Shown one piece after another: positions 30,742-41,269 of a stretch of DNA of 64,000 nucleotides. The notes under the pieces were generated by a model. The model was given only the letters and a program-made list of their open reading frames with translations, ran no database searches and was not told the DNA's origin. The stretch's first letter is position 1; each line of letters begins with the position of its first letter. The translations under genes and the position numbers were made by a program. This stretch comes from Gamsiella multidivaricata (Eukaryota; Mortierellomycota; Mortierellomycetes; Mortierellales; Mortierellaceae): the NCBI RefSeq assembly GCF_025024155.1, contig NW_026251714.1, positions 186,001 to 250,000 of the forward strand, written 5' to 3'.

Positions 30742-32666
30742 ATGGCTGTCAAAAAGATCACAAAGAATGACGCAAAGGTCGTCAAGGCCACAAAGAAGGC
30801 CGTTGCACCACCACCACCTGAGCCTGTGGTCGAGGAACAGTCCGAGAGCGAGAACAGCAGCGAGGATGAGGTAGAGGAGCAGGAGGAACAGGACAGCGAA
30901 GAGAACCAGGAAAAGGAGAACAGTGCTGAGGCGACAGAGACCAAAGAGAACATGACCTTCAAGGACCTGGTATGTATCGATACAGGATGTTCTATCAATT
31001 GTCACAGTGACTTTGCATTGGCCTGTACCTAACATACGTATTGCCTGGTTTTTCTCTTTTCTCAATAATCTCAGGGCCTGATGCAACCTTTGGTCGATGC
31101 ATGCGAGCAGCTCAAGTTTAAGACACCTACAGATATTCAGAAGGAGTCTATTCCTTGGTCCCTGCAGGGCCGCGACATCATTGGACTCGCTCAGACAGGT
31201 TCAGGAAAGACCGCCGCATTTGCGCTGCCCATCCTTCAGGCATTGTGGAACAACCCTTCGCCCATGTTTGCATGTGTTATGGCACCCACGAGGTAATTTC
31301 ACGCATTTTTATTTCATCTCCTACTATCCCTCGATCCACATCGCATTGAAACTAACTGGATCTTTTTTTTCTTTTTCTTTATTTTTTCTGGTGTTGTGTT
31401 CTTATGTGTAGAGAGTTGGCGGTTCAGATTTCAGAGACGTTTGAATCGTTGGGATCGACAATCGGCGTGCGATGCTGTGTTATTGTCGGAGGCATGGACA
31501 TGATGGCACAATCGATCGCGCTCTCAAAGAAGCCCCATGTCATCGTCTGCACACCCGGTCGTCTTCAGGACCATCTCGAAAACACAAAGGGATTCAGCTT
31601 GAGGACATTAAAGTACCTCGTTCTCGATGAGGCCGATCGTCTTTTGGACATGGATTTCGGACCGATTATCGACCAGATCTTGAAGGTCATCCCCAAGGAA
31701 CGCAACACATTCTTGTTCTCGGCCACCATGACGACGAAGGTCGCGAAGCTGCAGAGGGCTAGTTTGAACAACCCGGTGAAGGTTGAGGTGGCCACGAAAT
31801 ATTCGACGGTCGCGACCTTGCTTCAGTACTACCTGTTCTTCCCGTTGAAGAATAAGGATTCGTACCTGGTTTATCTGTTGAACGAATTGGCAGGAAACTC
31901 GACGATTGTGTTTTCAAGGACTTGCAACGACACACAGAGGATCACGCTTCTGCTCCGGAACCTGGGTTTCCCTGCCATTCCATTGCATGGACAGCTCAGT
32001 CAGGAGAAGCGCTTAGGAGCTCTTAACAAGTTCAAATCCGGCAACAGGAATATCTTGATCGCCACCGATGTCGCAAGCAGGTACTGCCTCAAATGAAGAT
32101 GTTGAATCGCTGGATGTATACTCTGTTGTGTGTGAACTGAACAATCTGTTGATCTGTTGCTAACAAGTCTCATTCTCTGCTTTTTTTTTTTTTTTTTTTT
32201 TTTTTGGGCGCTTATCGAAATGATGTGATGCAGAGGTCTGGATATTCCTTCGGTTGATATTGTTTTGAATTACGACCTGCCCAACAACTCGAAGGACTAC
32301 ATCCATCGTGTCGGTCGTACGGCCCGTGCAGGTCGATCTGGCAAATCCATCACGTTCGTCACCCAATATGATGTCGAGGTCTATCAGCGAATCGAACAGG
32401 CCTTGAGCAAGAAGCTGGAGGAGTTCTCGGTGGATAAGGATGCGGTCATGTTGCTTCAGGAGCGTGTTGCGGAAGCACAGCGGTTTGCAATCATGGAGTT
32501 GAAGGAGCAGCACGCCAGCCGTGGCAAGGGCGGCCGTGGAGGAAACAAGAGGCTGTTTAACGCGGATGATAATGATAGGGATGATGATTCGGTCCAGGCG
32601 GGTGGATATAAGAGCAAGAGCGCCGCTGCACGGGGAAACAAGGGGGGCAAGAAGATGAGGAAGTAA
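30742..32666 (+). CDS. RRP3: DEAD-box RNA helicase RRP3 (DDX47 type)
   Basis: ATP-dependent nucleolar RNA helicase required for 18S rRNA maturation in yeast. Four exons: 30742-30969, 31075-31292, 31412-32080, 32234-32666; 515 residues, in-frame throughout. An acidic Glu/Ser-rich N-terminus (to ~70) precedes the Q motif ([13 protein letters not shown]). Walker A AQTGSGKT is at ~115, PTRELA spans the second intron, DEAD is at 221-224, SAT lies in FLFSATM, and HRVGRTAR begins at ~396. The C-terminus is basic and Gly-rich ([20 protein letters not shown]), as expected of an RNA-binding tail. The run [12 protein letters not shown] is characteristic of the Rrp3/DDX47 group rather than other DEAD proteins. 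Confidence 0.95.
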
Positions 32667-34340
32667 AAAAAAAAATAAAAAAAAAAATAAGCCAGCCCGA
32701 GAGAGAGAGAGAGCGCGAGAGGGTGGTTCGCATATAGATATCTTTATACACATCATATCCAGCATTGCATTCTTGAAAATAAAAAACTAAAAAAAAAAAT
32801 GAACATCATTTTATGCTTCTATGGCATGGACATTTGCTGCAAGTGTATGCATTGTTGACCGGAGGATGTTACACGACATTTTCAGTGCACAGCATAACCC
32901 AACCGGAGGAAAGGGGAAGGAATACGTCCGTTCGTATCAAGATATACTTTTCCTGTTGATTATTATTTGTCATATCTGTGGAGACAGACCCATTCATTTG
33001 CGGGTCTGTCGGGTTCTTTTTGTGGGGAGTGGGGATAACGTGCTTGCAGAAAGATAGAAACCTCACCCAACCACCCATACACTGAGGAGTCCAAAGGCTG
33101 GCTTCGACATTGTTGGGTGTCGATCGGGTCTATTGATCTCTCCTTCTCCTCCCCCAGCCAACTACGCGGGAGAAGGAGGACCCACTGCAGCGGTGTAACA
33201 AGGGATTGGAATTCATCTCCGAAAGTGATCGCCGCGTTTGTCCTTGTCCTTTGCTATACCTCCTCTGCAGAGCTCCCCTACCCGCCTCCCCCTCTTCCCC
33301 CCCCCCAAAAAAAAGATGTACGTGGCTGCGAGCACCCATTGAACAATGGAACAATGGAACAATGCGACAGTTGAGCAATGTCGCTCGAATGCCTTCTAGA
33401 AAGAAAAAAAAAACGGGGGAGGCCCCACCAGTAAACAGCTGGCCTGGTGCAATAAAAGATATTTTTGGGCTGGGTGTCCCTGCCTGGTTCGAGTCAGATC
33501 CACGCCAATGATGGGAGGAGAGAGCAGGCATGACTACCCGCCCAAGAATAGAGTTGAGGTGTCCGTGGATTAAGAGGATGAGCTGCGTGCACTATCGAAT
33601 CATCCCGTGGTGGACCAGTAGCATTTCGCGATTTGTTGTTCTACGAGACAAAAAGAGCACCCAACAAAGTCAGGCAAAGCAAACCCGACCCTTACTCATT
33701 TTTTTACTTTACACCTCTACTCTTTGGACAAGAGCACGTACACAAGTACACCCCACCGCCCGCCCATTCGACTAGGACTATTGCAGCATCTTTTTCCATG
33801 ATGGGCTGTTTATTGCGGGTGCAGGAAACAGATGAAAAAAAAAAAAAAAAAAAACCTAAAGGGGGGGATGCATGCGTGTTCATGTACATGTACGTTCCAA
33901 TGTCCAGACGAGCCAATGAACCATTGAGTCCCTGCCCACACGCCCTGCTTCGGTTGTGGAACAGCAAGGACCTTGGGTGTGCATTTTGCCCAAACGGTCT
34001 CCTTGACAGCCAGCCAAAGTGCGCGTAACATCGTGCTCATCTGACAAAGACAAGCTTACAGATTGCTCTATACACATACTATAACGACTAGGTTCGTTTG
34101 GTCAATGGGCAAACGAGTATAAAACATCGACCATCTCTCTTTTCCTTTTTCTTTTTTTATTTCTCTCTCGCTCTCTCGTTCTCTCTCTTCTACGGCAAAC
34201 CAAACAAGCAAGCAAGCAAGCAAAGACAATATCCTCAATTGATCACATCTCTTCTCCTCCTAATCTCACTCACACCACATACTACTTCGCTTCACACACA
34301 TACACACACACACACACACACGTACAACATACAAGCAACA
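32667..34340. other. intergenic region between RRP3 and small mitochondrial-like gene
   Basis: 1.67 kb with no supportable gene. It contains A-rich RRP3 downstream sequence, two GA/CT-rich blocks, a short ACAATGGA repeat (33340-33362), an A(18) run near 33837, and the promoter and pyrimidine-rich leader of the next gene, with a (CA)n run at about 34295-34321. Confidence 0.65.
34118..34125 (+). promoter_or_regulatory. TATA box of small mitochondrial-like gene
   Basis: TATAAAAC is followed within 10 bp by a 60-bp pyrimidine tract (34134-34195), matching the TATA-plus-CT pattern also seen upstream of INO1. Confidence 0.65.
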
Positions 34341-35368
34341 ATGTCTGTCGCCATCCGTTCGCTCTCCAAGGGTCTCCCTCGCGTCTCCATGGCCCGCATT
34401 CCCGTCGTCGCCTTTGTCAACAACACCCACCCCTCGGCTTACTCCTCCAGTTCCTGGTCCGAATCCGCCAACAAGGCTGCCGATAAGTTGGAGCAATCCG
34501 CAAGAAACCTGTCCAACGAGGTAACCACATCACCTGAATGCCTTTTTTTTTTTTTGTTGATACATAATATACTGGCTTTGCTGTCCTTGGTAGTGGTAGT
34601 TGGGATGGGGAGGGGAGGAGGACATTTCGATAAGGGGTGTTTCTCATTGTTGGAAGCCCAAAGGACTACAACCACATGTTCGTGGTGTGGACCCTTTAAA
34701 CTTTTTTTTTTTGGGTTATACAGTTGGAACACTTTGGGCAGACTTTATATCGCGAACCCACACACACGCACACACATATTTTTTTTTGCTAGCGGGTTAT
34801 TACTCATGATGCCAAGCATCCATCCAAAATTGAAAGCATACAACGCTTTAGTGCATCTCGTCTTGAGTCGTTGTCTTTTGCTTGGGTAAAAAAAAAAAAA
34901 AAAAAAAAAAAGAAACGGGCGCCGGAGAGGACATCTTATTCGTGCACTGTTCATGTATCCCTACCCACTCTGTTTCTTTTTTTTTTTTTTTCTTCGTCTT
35001 CTTCTGGAGTCCGTGATGATGATGAGAAAAGTGACCCGGGCCCTTTTTTTGCCGTCCTTGTTACACCATCGACCTTTTTTTTTTTTTCTGTCCGTCATGC
35101 CTGCAATGAAAGAAAGAAAGGAAAAAACGACCTGTGCTTAGACAATTTTGGCAAAACGAACTGAAGAATCTAACTCTGTCTTTTTAATTTCTTTCAAAAC
35201 TATGCTATACTACATATATAGGTCGAAGGTCGAACCTCCGGCTTGAGTCAGCACGCTTCCGAGGCGATCAAATTGGTGGAGTCACACAGCGTTCTGAAGC
35301 AGGACAAGGCACCGATTCACGCGTATCGCGATGTGGATCATTCGGAGACTCGGTTCTTGAAGCATTAA
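34341..35368 (+). CDS. small putative mitochondrial protein, unknown
   Basis: Two exons, 34341-34520 and 35222-35368, phase-0 GTAACC...TAG intron of 701 nt, 108 residues. The first ~25 residues (SVAIRSLSKGLPRVSMARIP) have the Arg/Ser/Leu composition of a mitochondrial presequence. The mature part is helical and polar (SESANKAADKLEQSARNLSNE, in parts), reminiscent of short amphipathic LEA-like helices, ending HSETRFLKH. No family is recognised. The intron is long for this locus and contains several homopolymer T runs and a 24-base A run. A strong promoter pattern upstream supports expression. The reading frame across the junction is the only one that stays open on both sides. Confidence 0.65.
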
Positions 35369-37153
35369 AACAAATCATATCTCTGTAGTTTTGCTTGTTT
35401 TTTAGTCGTTTGCGCTCCCTTTCTCGTTCTATATACGACGCTTGTACATATATTCCTCCCACCTTTCCTTGCCACCTCACCCGCACAGACATACGATAGC
35501 TTTCTGTCTCTTTTTTTTTTTCTTTTTGATATTTCTATACCTCTGTCGAGAATAACTCCAATAACCTTTTGATATAAAAAACGATCAAGAAATCTCGAAA
35601 TGTGGTTTTTTTTGTATGGATATAACAGATGCTCGACTTGATCGACGCTTGATCTGCAAGCAACCCGCCCCTGCCTGCCTACTTACTTGTCTTGCCTAGT
35701 CTTTTCTTCCCCCCCCCTGCGCGTGTGTATGTGCATTGGCATGCAGGACGAGTGCGCGTCCATGGATTGGATAGGGGGAGAGAGGGGGAGGAGGAGGTGA
35801 GGAGGAGGTGAGGAGGTCTATAGAAAATCAGATATCGCCTTGCCTTGCTCTTGTCTTTCTTTTTTGGCCCGTATTCGTCTATATAAAAAAAAACGAAACT
35901 AATGCACGTATATGCGCACGACAAACATCAGAAAGGAATGAAGGACCCTTTCTGTCCATCCCCTTTTTTTCTTGCTGCGCGTATGTGTGTGTGTGCATGT
36001 GTGTGATGGTTAGTTAACAAAACTGCCTTTGGACTTGAACTTGGTTAGCTATTTGGTTGGTTGGTTGAAGGGGGGGTTAATTAGGCAGGGGTTTTCTAGG
36101 CAACCAAAAAAAAAAAACTCTAAAGGGATAAAAGGGTAAAAGGGTTAAAAGGGATCGGTACATCTTAGGATCTTACAAAGAGCGGAAAAGCAGAAAGCGA
36201 ACGACAGTTTCCTTCATTGTCCTTTCTCGCAAACACATCCATGTCTTTGAAGAATCACTTCAGGTTCTTGGATGGACGTCCCAAAAAAAAACCAGAAAAG
36301 GAGGAGCCAAGAACATCGACACCCATTGCCATTGACCATGCCGTACAATCTTGTCAAAAGGATACAAAAAAAAAAGACTCTCTTTCCTCCCCCTCCCTCT
36401 CCCCCCTGCCTCACAAATCTGCGTTGTCCAAGTGACCCCCCTCAGCTGTAAGGCGCCTGCCTGCAGATATATTTCCCGATGTACCCCTGTACATGTGTTT
36501 TTTCTTTTGTGTATATGCAGTGGTCCCCCACGAGGTCAAAAAACCTTGGTCGCGTTTCGTTGTCCTATCATATTAGCCGGTACACACACACACCCTCACG
36601 GTCGCGCGTTAGTCTGCTGTACAGCACTCAAAGATCTCCACCAAAACGAGGTATGTATGTGGGAATATGTATACGGTACAAGCATGTGTACAAGTAAAAA
36701 AACACAGCGAAAAAAACACACTATAACTAACATAACTAACGATAATTGTTTTTTTTTTTCTTCTTTGTCCATCGCGTTTTATTTTCTCCGTCCCTTTTCT
36801 CTCGTCCCAAGCAAAGCAACGCGTAGCGCGCGGTTCTGTAAAAAAAAAAAAAAACTCTAATTTACACTTGAGCATAATTAGACATTACTCTTTGCGGCCT
36901 AGTTTTCTATCCCCCCCATTTTTATCCTTTTTTTTTTTTATATAGAGAGAGAAAGAGGTAAAAACCACATTCGCGTCCTCCGACTGTACATGTTTTTTTT
37001 GCTCGTCAATGTGGATTTGGTTTATGCTGCATGTGCATGTAGTAGTGGTATGGCTAGACTAACTACTATAACTACCATTTACTATTGGTTACTATGACCA
37101 CGACCACGGCGGCAGTCTACATCCAGACTCCTCCCACACACACACATCCTTTT
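35369..37153. other. intergenic region between convergent genes
   Basis: 1.8 kb with no supportable gene. It is rich in T runs and GT/CA stretches; a short tandem of AAAAGGG-like units lies at 36119-36153. Open frames here are short and low in complexity. Confidence 0.65.
36119..36153 (+). repeat. short tandem AAAAGGG(T) repeat
   Basis: About four units of 8-10 bp (AAAGGGAT, AAAAGGGT, AAAAGGGTT, AAAAGGGAT). Unit lengths differ and it is not a clean telomere repeat. Confidence 0.6.
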
Positions 37154-40100
37154 CTATCGCCTCGCTCCAGAAACCGTCAAGCGCCGTGGCCGGCCTTCGA
37201 TACCATCGCTATAGTGCCGATAGTATTCCTGATAATCCAAAAACGGCGCCCCCATTTCCTTCGCATCCTCCTCATCCTCATCTTCCGCCTCATCTGCCCC
37301 TCGTCCCAGTCCCTTCCCTTCCCCCCATTCTTGACTATGACCATCAACGGGTCCACCTTCCAGGGAATCGCTCTTATTGGTTTTCTTCTTCTTCTTCCTT
37401 CTGTCTTTGCCCGTCGTGGAGGCGGCGGCGGCGGCGGCGGCACTGACGCTGATCTTGGCCTTGTTGGCCTCGGACAGGACAGTGTTCACAGCCTTATTGG
37501 CCTCGGTCATGACGGTCCTGGCGGCAGTCGTGATCCGACGCTTGACCTGGCTGAGGGTGGTTTTTGTCTTGGGGTTCAGACGCATGCGCGCGCGAAGGGA
37601 GGAGGTTACAGAATAGACGGAGCTCTCGGAGCGGGAAGGGTCTGTGTCGTCGTACTCTTCAAGGTATCCAGCGACTTCTTCTTCCTCTTCTTCTTCTTTG
37701 CCTGCTTCTTCGCCCGCTTCTTTTTCTTCTTTGTTGATTTTGTGGTTGCTGATGAGGATATGATTGGGCTCATGTTCGCGTTCGCGTTCGTGGTCGCGTT
37801 CGTGATCGTGATGTTGAAGTGGGCGGTGAGGGTGTTGGGGATGCTTGAGCAGTTTGTAGAATTTGGCTTTTGCGAGATTAGCTTGACGGCTGATGAGACC
37901 CCGCGGCCGATGGAACGGGTTCCTCCCAGGAGATGAATGGTGCAGCGCCTCGTTGTCGTCATTGTCGTTGTCGCTGTTGTCGTTGTGGTCATCGTCGCTG
38001 TTGCCGTTATTATTATTATAATTACAGTTGTCATGGTTGTTTGAATGGCCTTCAGAATCGTCGCCAAGGTCTGCTTGCCAGCTCAATGAATTGTAATAAT
38101 ACCGAACTCCATGATCCTTATCGTCCCTCCGAAGGCGGTCCTTCTGTGCTGGAACCGCTTTATCCCCGTACACGCGATCGTATCGACCGGTCGCCTCGGT
38201 TTCGTCTCTATAACGTTCACGATCATGATCTTCACTACCCTGGTCCTGATACCGGCACTGGTACTCATTCCCGTGGTCGTCTTCCTTTCCATAAGGTCGC
38301 ATTTGAACTTCACGTATGTCGTGATACGGTGGTTCGTGGTACGAGGTTTGACGACGATGATAGCCACGACGGCTTGGGCTGCGCGTCACCATCGTCGTCG
38401 TAAAGGAATCGCTCTCGCTGGTTGCATAGGCGCCCGGATCATAATCCGGGCGCTCGTGTGGAAAGGCCCTGTATTGCGAAGGCGATGTGGGGCTGGAGCT
38501 AGAACCAGTGGACGCCCATGGACACGGCACCCAGAGCTCAGGGCCGCTGTCCTTCGTGAAATCGTGTGCGTATGAGTGAACTTCGCGCCGGGCCAGCGAT
38601 CGTGGACACCAGGAGAAAGGGCGATTGGATGAAGAGGTAAAAGTTTCGTTCCAGGACTCCTTCTCGTTCCAGGGCTCTCTCTCGTTCCGGGACTCTTTCT
38701 TGTCCCGTTCATTGGTTTTGTCTTGTGCCCCAAAGTCGTCATGGACGGTACTGTTTGGTTCGTAGGGCGGGGACTTGGTTTCGAAGTGGGACCATTTGAT
38801 AGGTTCGAGTAGTGAGCGAGGACGTGGTTGTTGGGTTTGGATGGTATTTCCGCCGACGGCGGCTGAGTTCCTGCGGGGACAGGGGGTGAGAAAGGGTGGT
38901 GGGGAAGAGGTGCGCGGACGAGAGAAGGCGGAGGTGTGGCGATGGTGTTTGCGGATGTCTTGTTGGGGTTGGAGTTGGGGATGGTCTAGCGTTGTGTCGG
39001 TCGTAGATCTGCTCATGGATGTTCTTGATGCTGAGAAAATCCTCTATTGACATATAGATATAGCGATGAAGACAAAGATATTGAGGACCATGGACTTGGC
39101 GCTCACTGTTCATCGACATGTGTGCGTGTCTGTTTTTGACATACCTCGTTCATCTGCTCCTTCTCCTTTTTACACTGCTCCTCTTGTTCCCGTTCCTCGC
39201 TTTCCTGCTGCTTTTTCTGGAAGGCCAACAGTCGTGGATAGTCCTCGATCGACCAGTCCGAAAAGACACTGTGTCGCCGACAGGATTGCTGTGATGGCTG
39301 AGGGGCTCCTCCTGTGCAAGAAGCAGCCCACGATTGCCGATAACCCTGTCTGTCTGCAGCCCAGCCCTGTCTTGAGCCCTCATCGTCGTCGTCGTCGTCG
39401 TCACACAGATCGACGGTGTTACCGACTTTTGGGTCCGACTTAAATGCATGAAAAAATGGGTTGAACGAATGCTGCTCCTGTCTTTCAACCAGCATTGGCT
39501 GGCCACGATCAAAGGATGGTTCCTTAATGTCTTCTTGTTCATCCTCTTCATACTCTTCTTCTTCATCATCGTCTACTTCCTCTGGTCGATATCTCGCGCT
39601 CCTCAATATGGCCCTCTCCCCCAATGGATCCTCAACAGGGTCCAATATCGACTGTTGTTGCTCTGGGTGAAGGTCCGTGTCTCTGCTACTCTTGAGAATC
39701 TCCTCGTGTTGTGGGCTGTGATGAGGACCAGACTTGGTCAGCTGTTTCAGGGCTGAAGATGCAGAGGTCGCGCGATGGCGCCGGTGCCATCCGAACGGGA
39801 CTTTGAGCAGATCGAGTGATAGTCTGCGTGTGCGCTCCTGTTTGCTCTGGAATTTGTATCGGTCGATATTGTCCGTGTGATTTGCCCTCTCTACTGTCGT
39901 GAAGTTGTCCCATTGATGAGAACGGCCAGCTTCAGAGTCAGTGGTGTTGGCGGTGGTGGGCTTAAAGAGGAAGGGATTGGTCGTAAAGTTATCGCGGGAG
40001 GGGATGGTCGCGTGTGGCGAGGAAGTGTTACAGCGGTCATCAAAGGGTCTTGTATTTCCTACATTGGTTGGCAAGTCGTCGAAGGGTGAGTTCAAGGACG

Positions 40101-40194
40101 GATTTGTGGGCTTTGTCGCTGCAGTGGTGGTGATGCTCTTGGATCGGAACCCTGTCGCGTGAGATGGGTGGATAGCGCTTCTTCGTTTCAACAT
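37154..40194 (-). CDS. 979-residue low-complexity charged protein, unknown
   Basis: Two exons on the minus strand, 40194-39145 and 39043-37154, joined in phase 0 by a 101-nt GTATGT...TAG intron. The start is the first ATG of the frame (LKRRSAIHPSHATGFRSK). Long acidic runs (DDDEEEEYEEDEQED; a run of Asp; EEEEEEEV), His/Asn/Asp-rich stretches and Ser/Pro patches suggest disorder. Three islands look structured: RRLSLDLLKVPFGWHRRHR, SIEDYPRLLAFQKKQQESEE, and a basic helical stretch RARMRLNPKTKTTLSQVKRR followed by TEANKAVNTVLSEANKAK. No family is recognised. An additional upstream exon cannot be excluded (an open stretch with an ATG lies at about 40432-40570). It is head to head with the SFP1-like gene. 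Confidence 0.65.
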
Positions 40195-41269
40195 GGTGGG
40201 CAGGCAGGTATGGGAGTAGCAGTCGTTACAGAGGCGGGGAGGGGAGAGGGGTATCAAAGAACTAATTGGTTTTGCAGGGTATATTCACCGCACATGAGGC
40301 GATACTCACAGGACGATATTAAAAAAGGAGGCAAGAGGAGAGAGAAGACGAAGACATAGATGGATAGATAGATAGATGGATAGATAGGTAGATAGATAGG
40401 TATTTGCTGCATGCATGCATTCCAAAGATCTCTAGAAAAAAGATCGTGTCTGCTCACTCGCATATTCCGTTGCAGCAGCATCGGCAGACGACCGTGCACT
40501 GGCGTGGATGACGTTCTTGCATGCTGGCTCTTTCCAGCGAGCAGAGAGCCAGGGAGGATTGGAATGGACCATGGTTATGGGAAGGAGAGGGAGGAATGTG
40601 ATGGGAGTGTGGGCGGAGGAGATGGCGGCCAGTTGTTCCTGGTTTTCAGAGCATTCCCTTAGTGCCACATGGGACACATGGGATCCGGCAGTGCGTATTC
40701 TGAGAGACTAGACTGCATAGGAGGGGAGGATGTGCCTCGTGGGTCGAGGCTGCTGAGGATGACTTCACACGGCATAGTCTGCATGCATGTGCATCGGGAG
40801 GGGGCCGTATCTCCGGGGGGTATATGCCACACTCACACACACTGCCTGAACAACACGACAATGAAGCCAAGGCGACTAGACTAGTTTGTGCCGTGGTATT
40901 TGTGGGTGGCACACCGCCAATCAGGCGCCTCCTCCCGGCGACTGGGGAGGGGGGAGGACTGAGTTTAGTTCAGGCGAGTGATGGAGGATTCCCATCACCC
41001 CTCTCTCTCTCTCTCTCTTTCTCTCTCATTCTCTCTCATTCTCTCTCATCCCCCCTTTACTTCGCTCCCATCCATCCGCTTTTGTTCATTCCTTTTGTTT
41101 CGAGTCTGCCCCCTTCTTTCATCTCATCCCCCTCCTCTCATCCTCCCCTTCAGCGGCACTCGTGCTGATCTGCAGAACGCAAACAGTCCCCCCCTCCCTC
41201 TCTCTCTCTTCTCCTTCCCTCCCTCTATCCTACACTCCTCCGCCGCAGACCCTCCCTCTGGACCACACC
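40195..41269. promoter_or_regulatory. divergent promoter region, low-complexity gene / SFP1-like gene
   Basis: 1.07 kb between divergent starts. It holds a (GATA)n-type microsatellite at 40358-40400, a CT-rich block at 40999-41055 and further pyrimidine-rich leader sequence up to 41260 in front of the SFP1-like gene. Confidence 0.6.
40358..40400 (+). repeat. GATA/GATG microsatellite
   Basis: About ten 4-bp units of GATA with interspersed GATG and GGTA. It could bind GATA factors, but this may be chance in a simple repeat. Confidence 0.7.

Noticed and set aside
33480..33510. GGTTCGAGTC resembling a tRNA T-loop
   Set aside because: No matching T stem, anticodon arm or acceptor stem could be built around it.
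36119..36153. Interstitial telomere-like AAAAGGG repeat
   Set aside because: Units vary in length and are not TTAGGG; too short to claim a telomere relic.
40432..40677. Possible upstream exon of the low-complexity gene
   Set aside because: An ATG and a weak donor exist, but the join cannot be decided from sequence; the simpler start at 40194 is kept.
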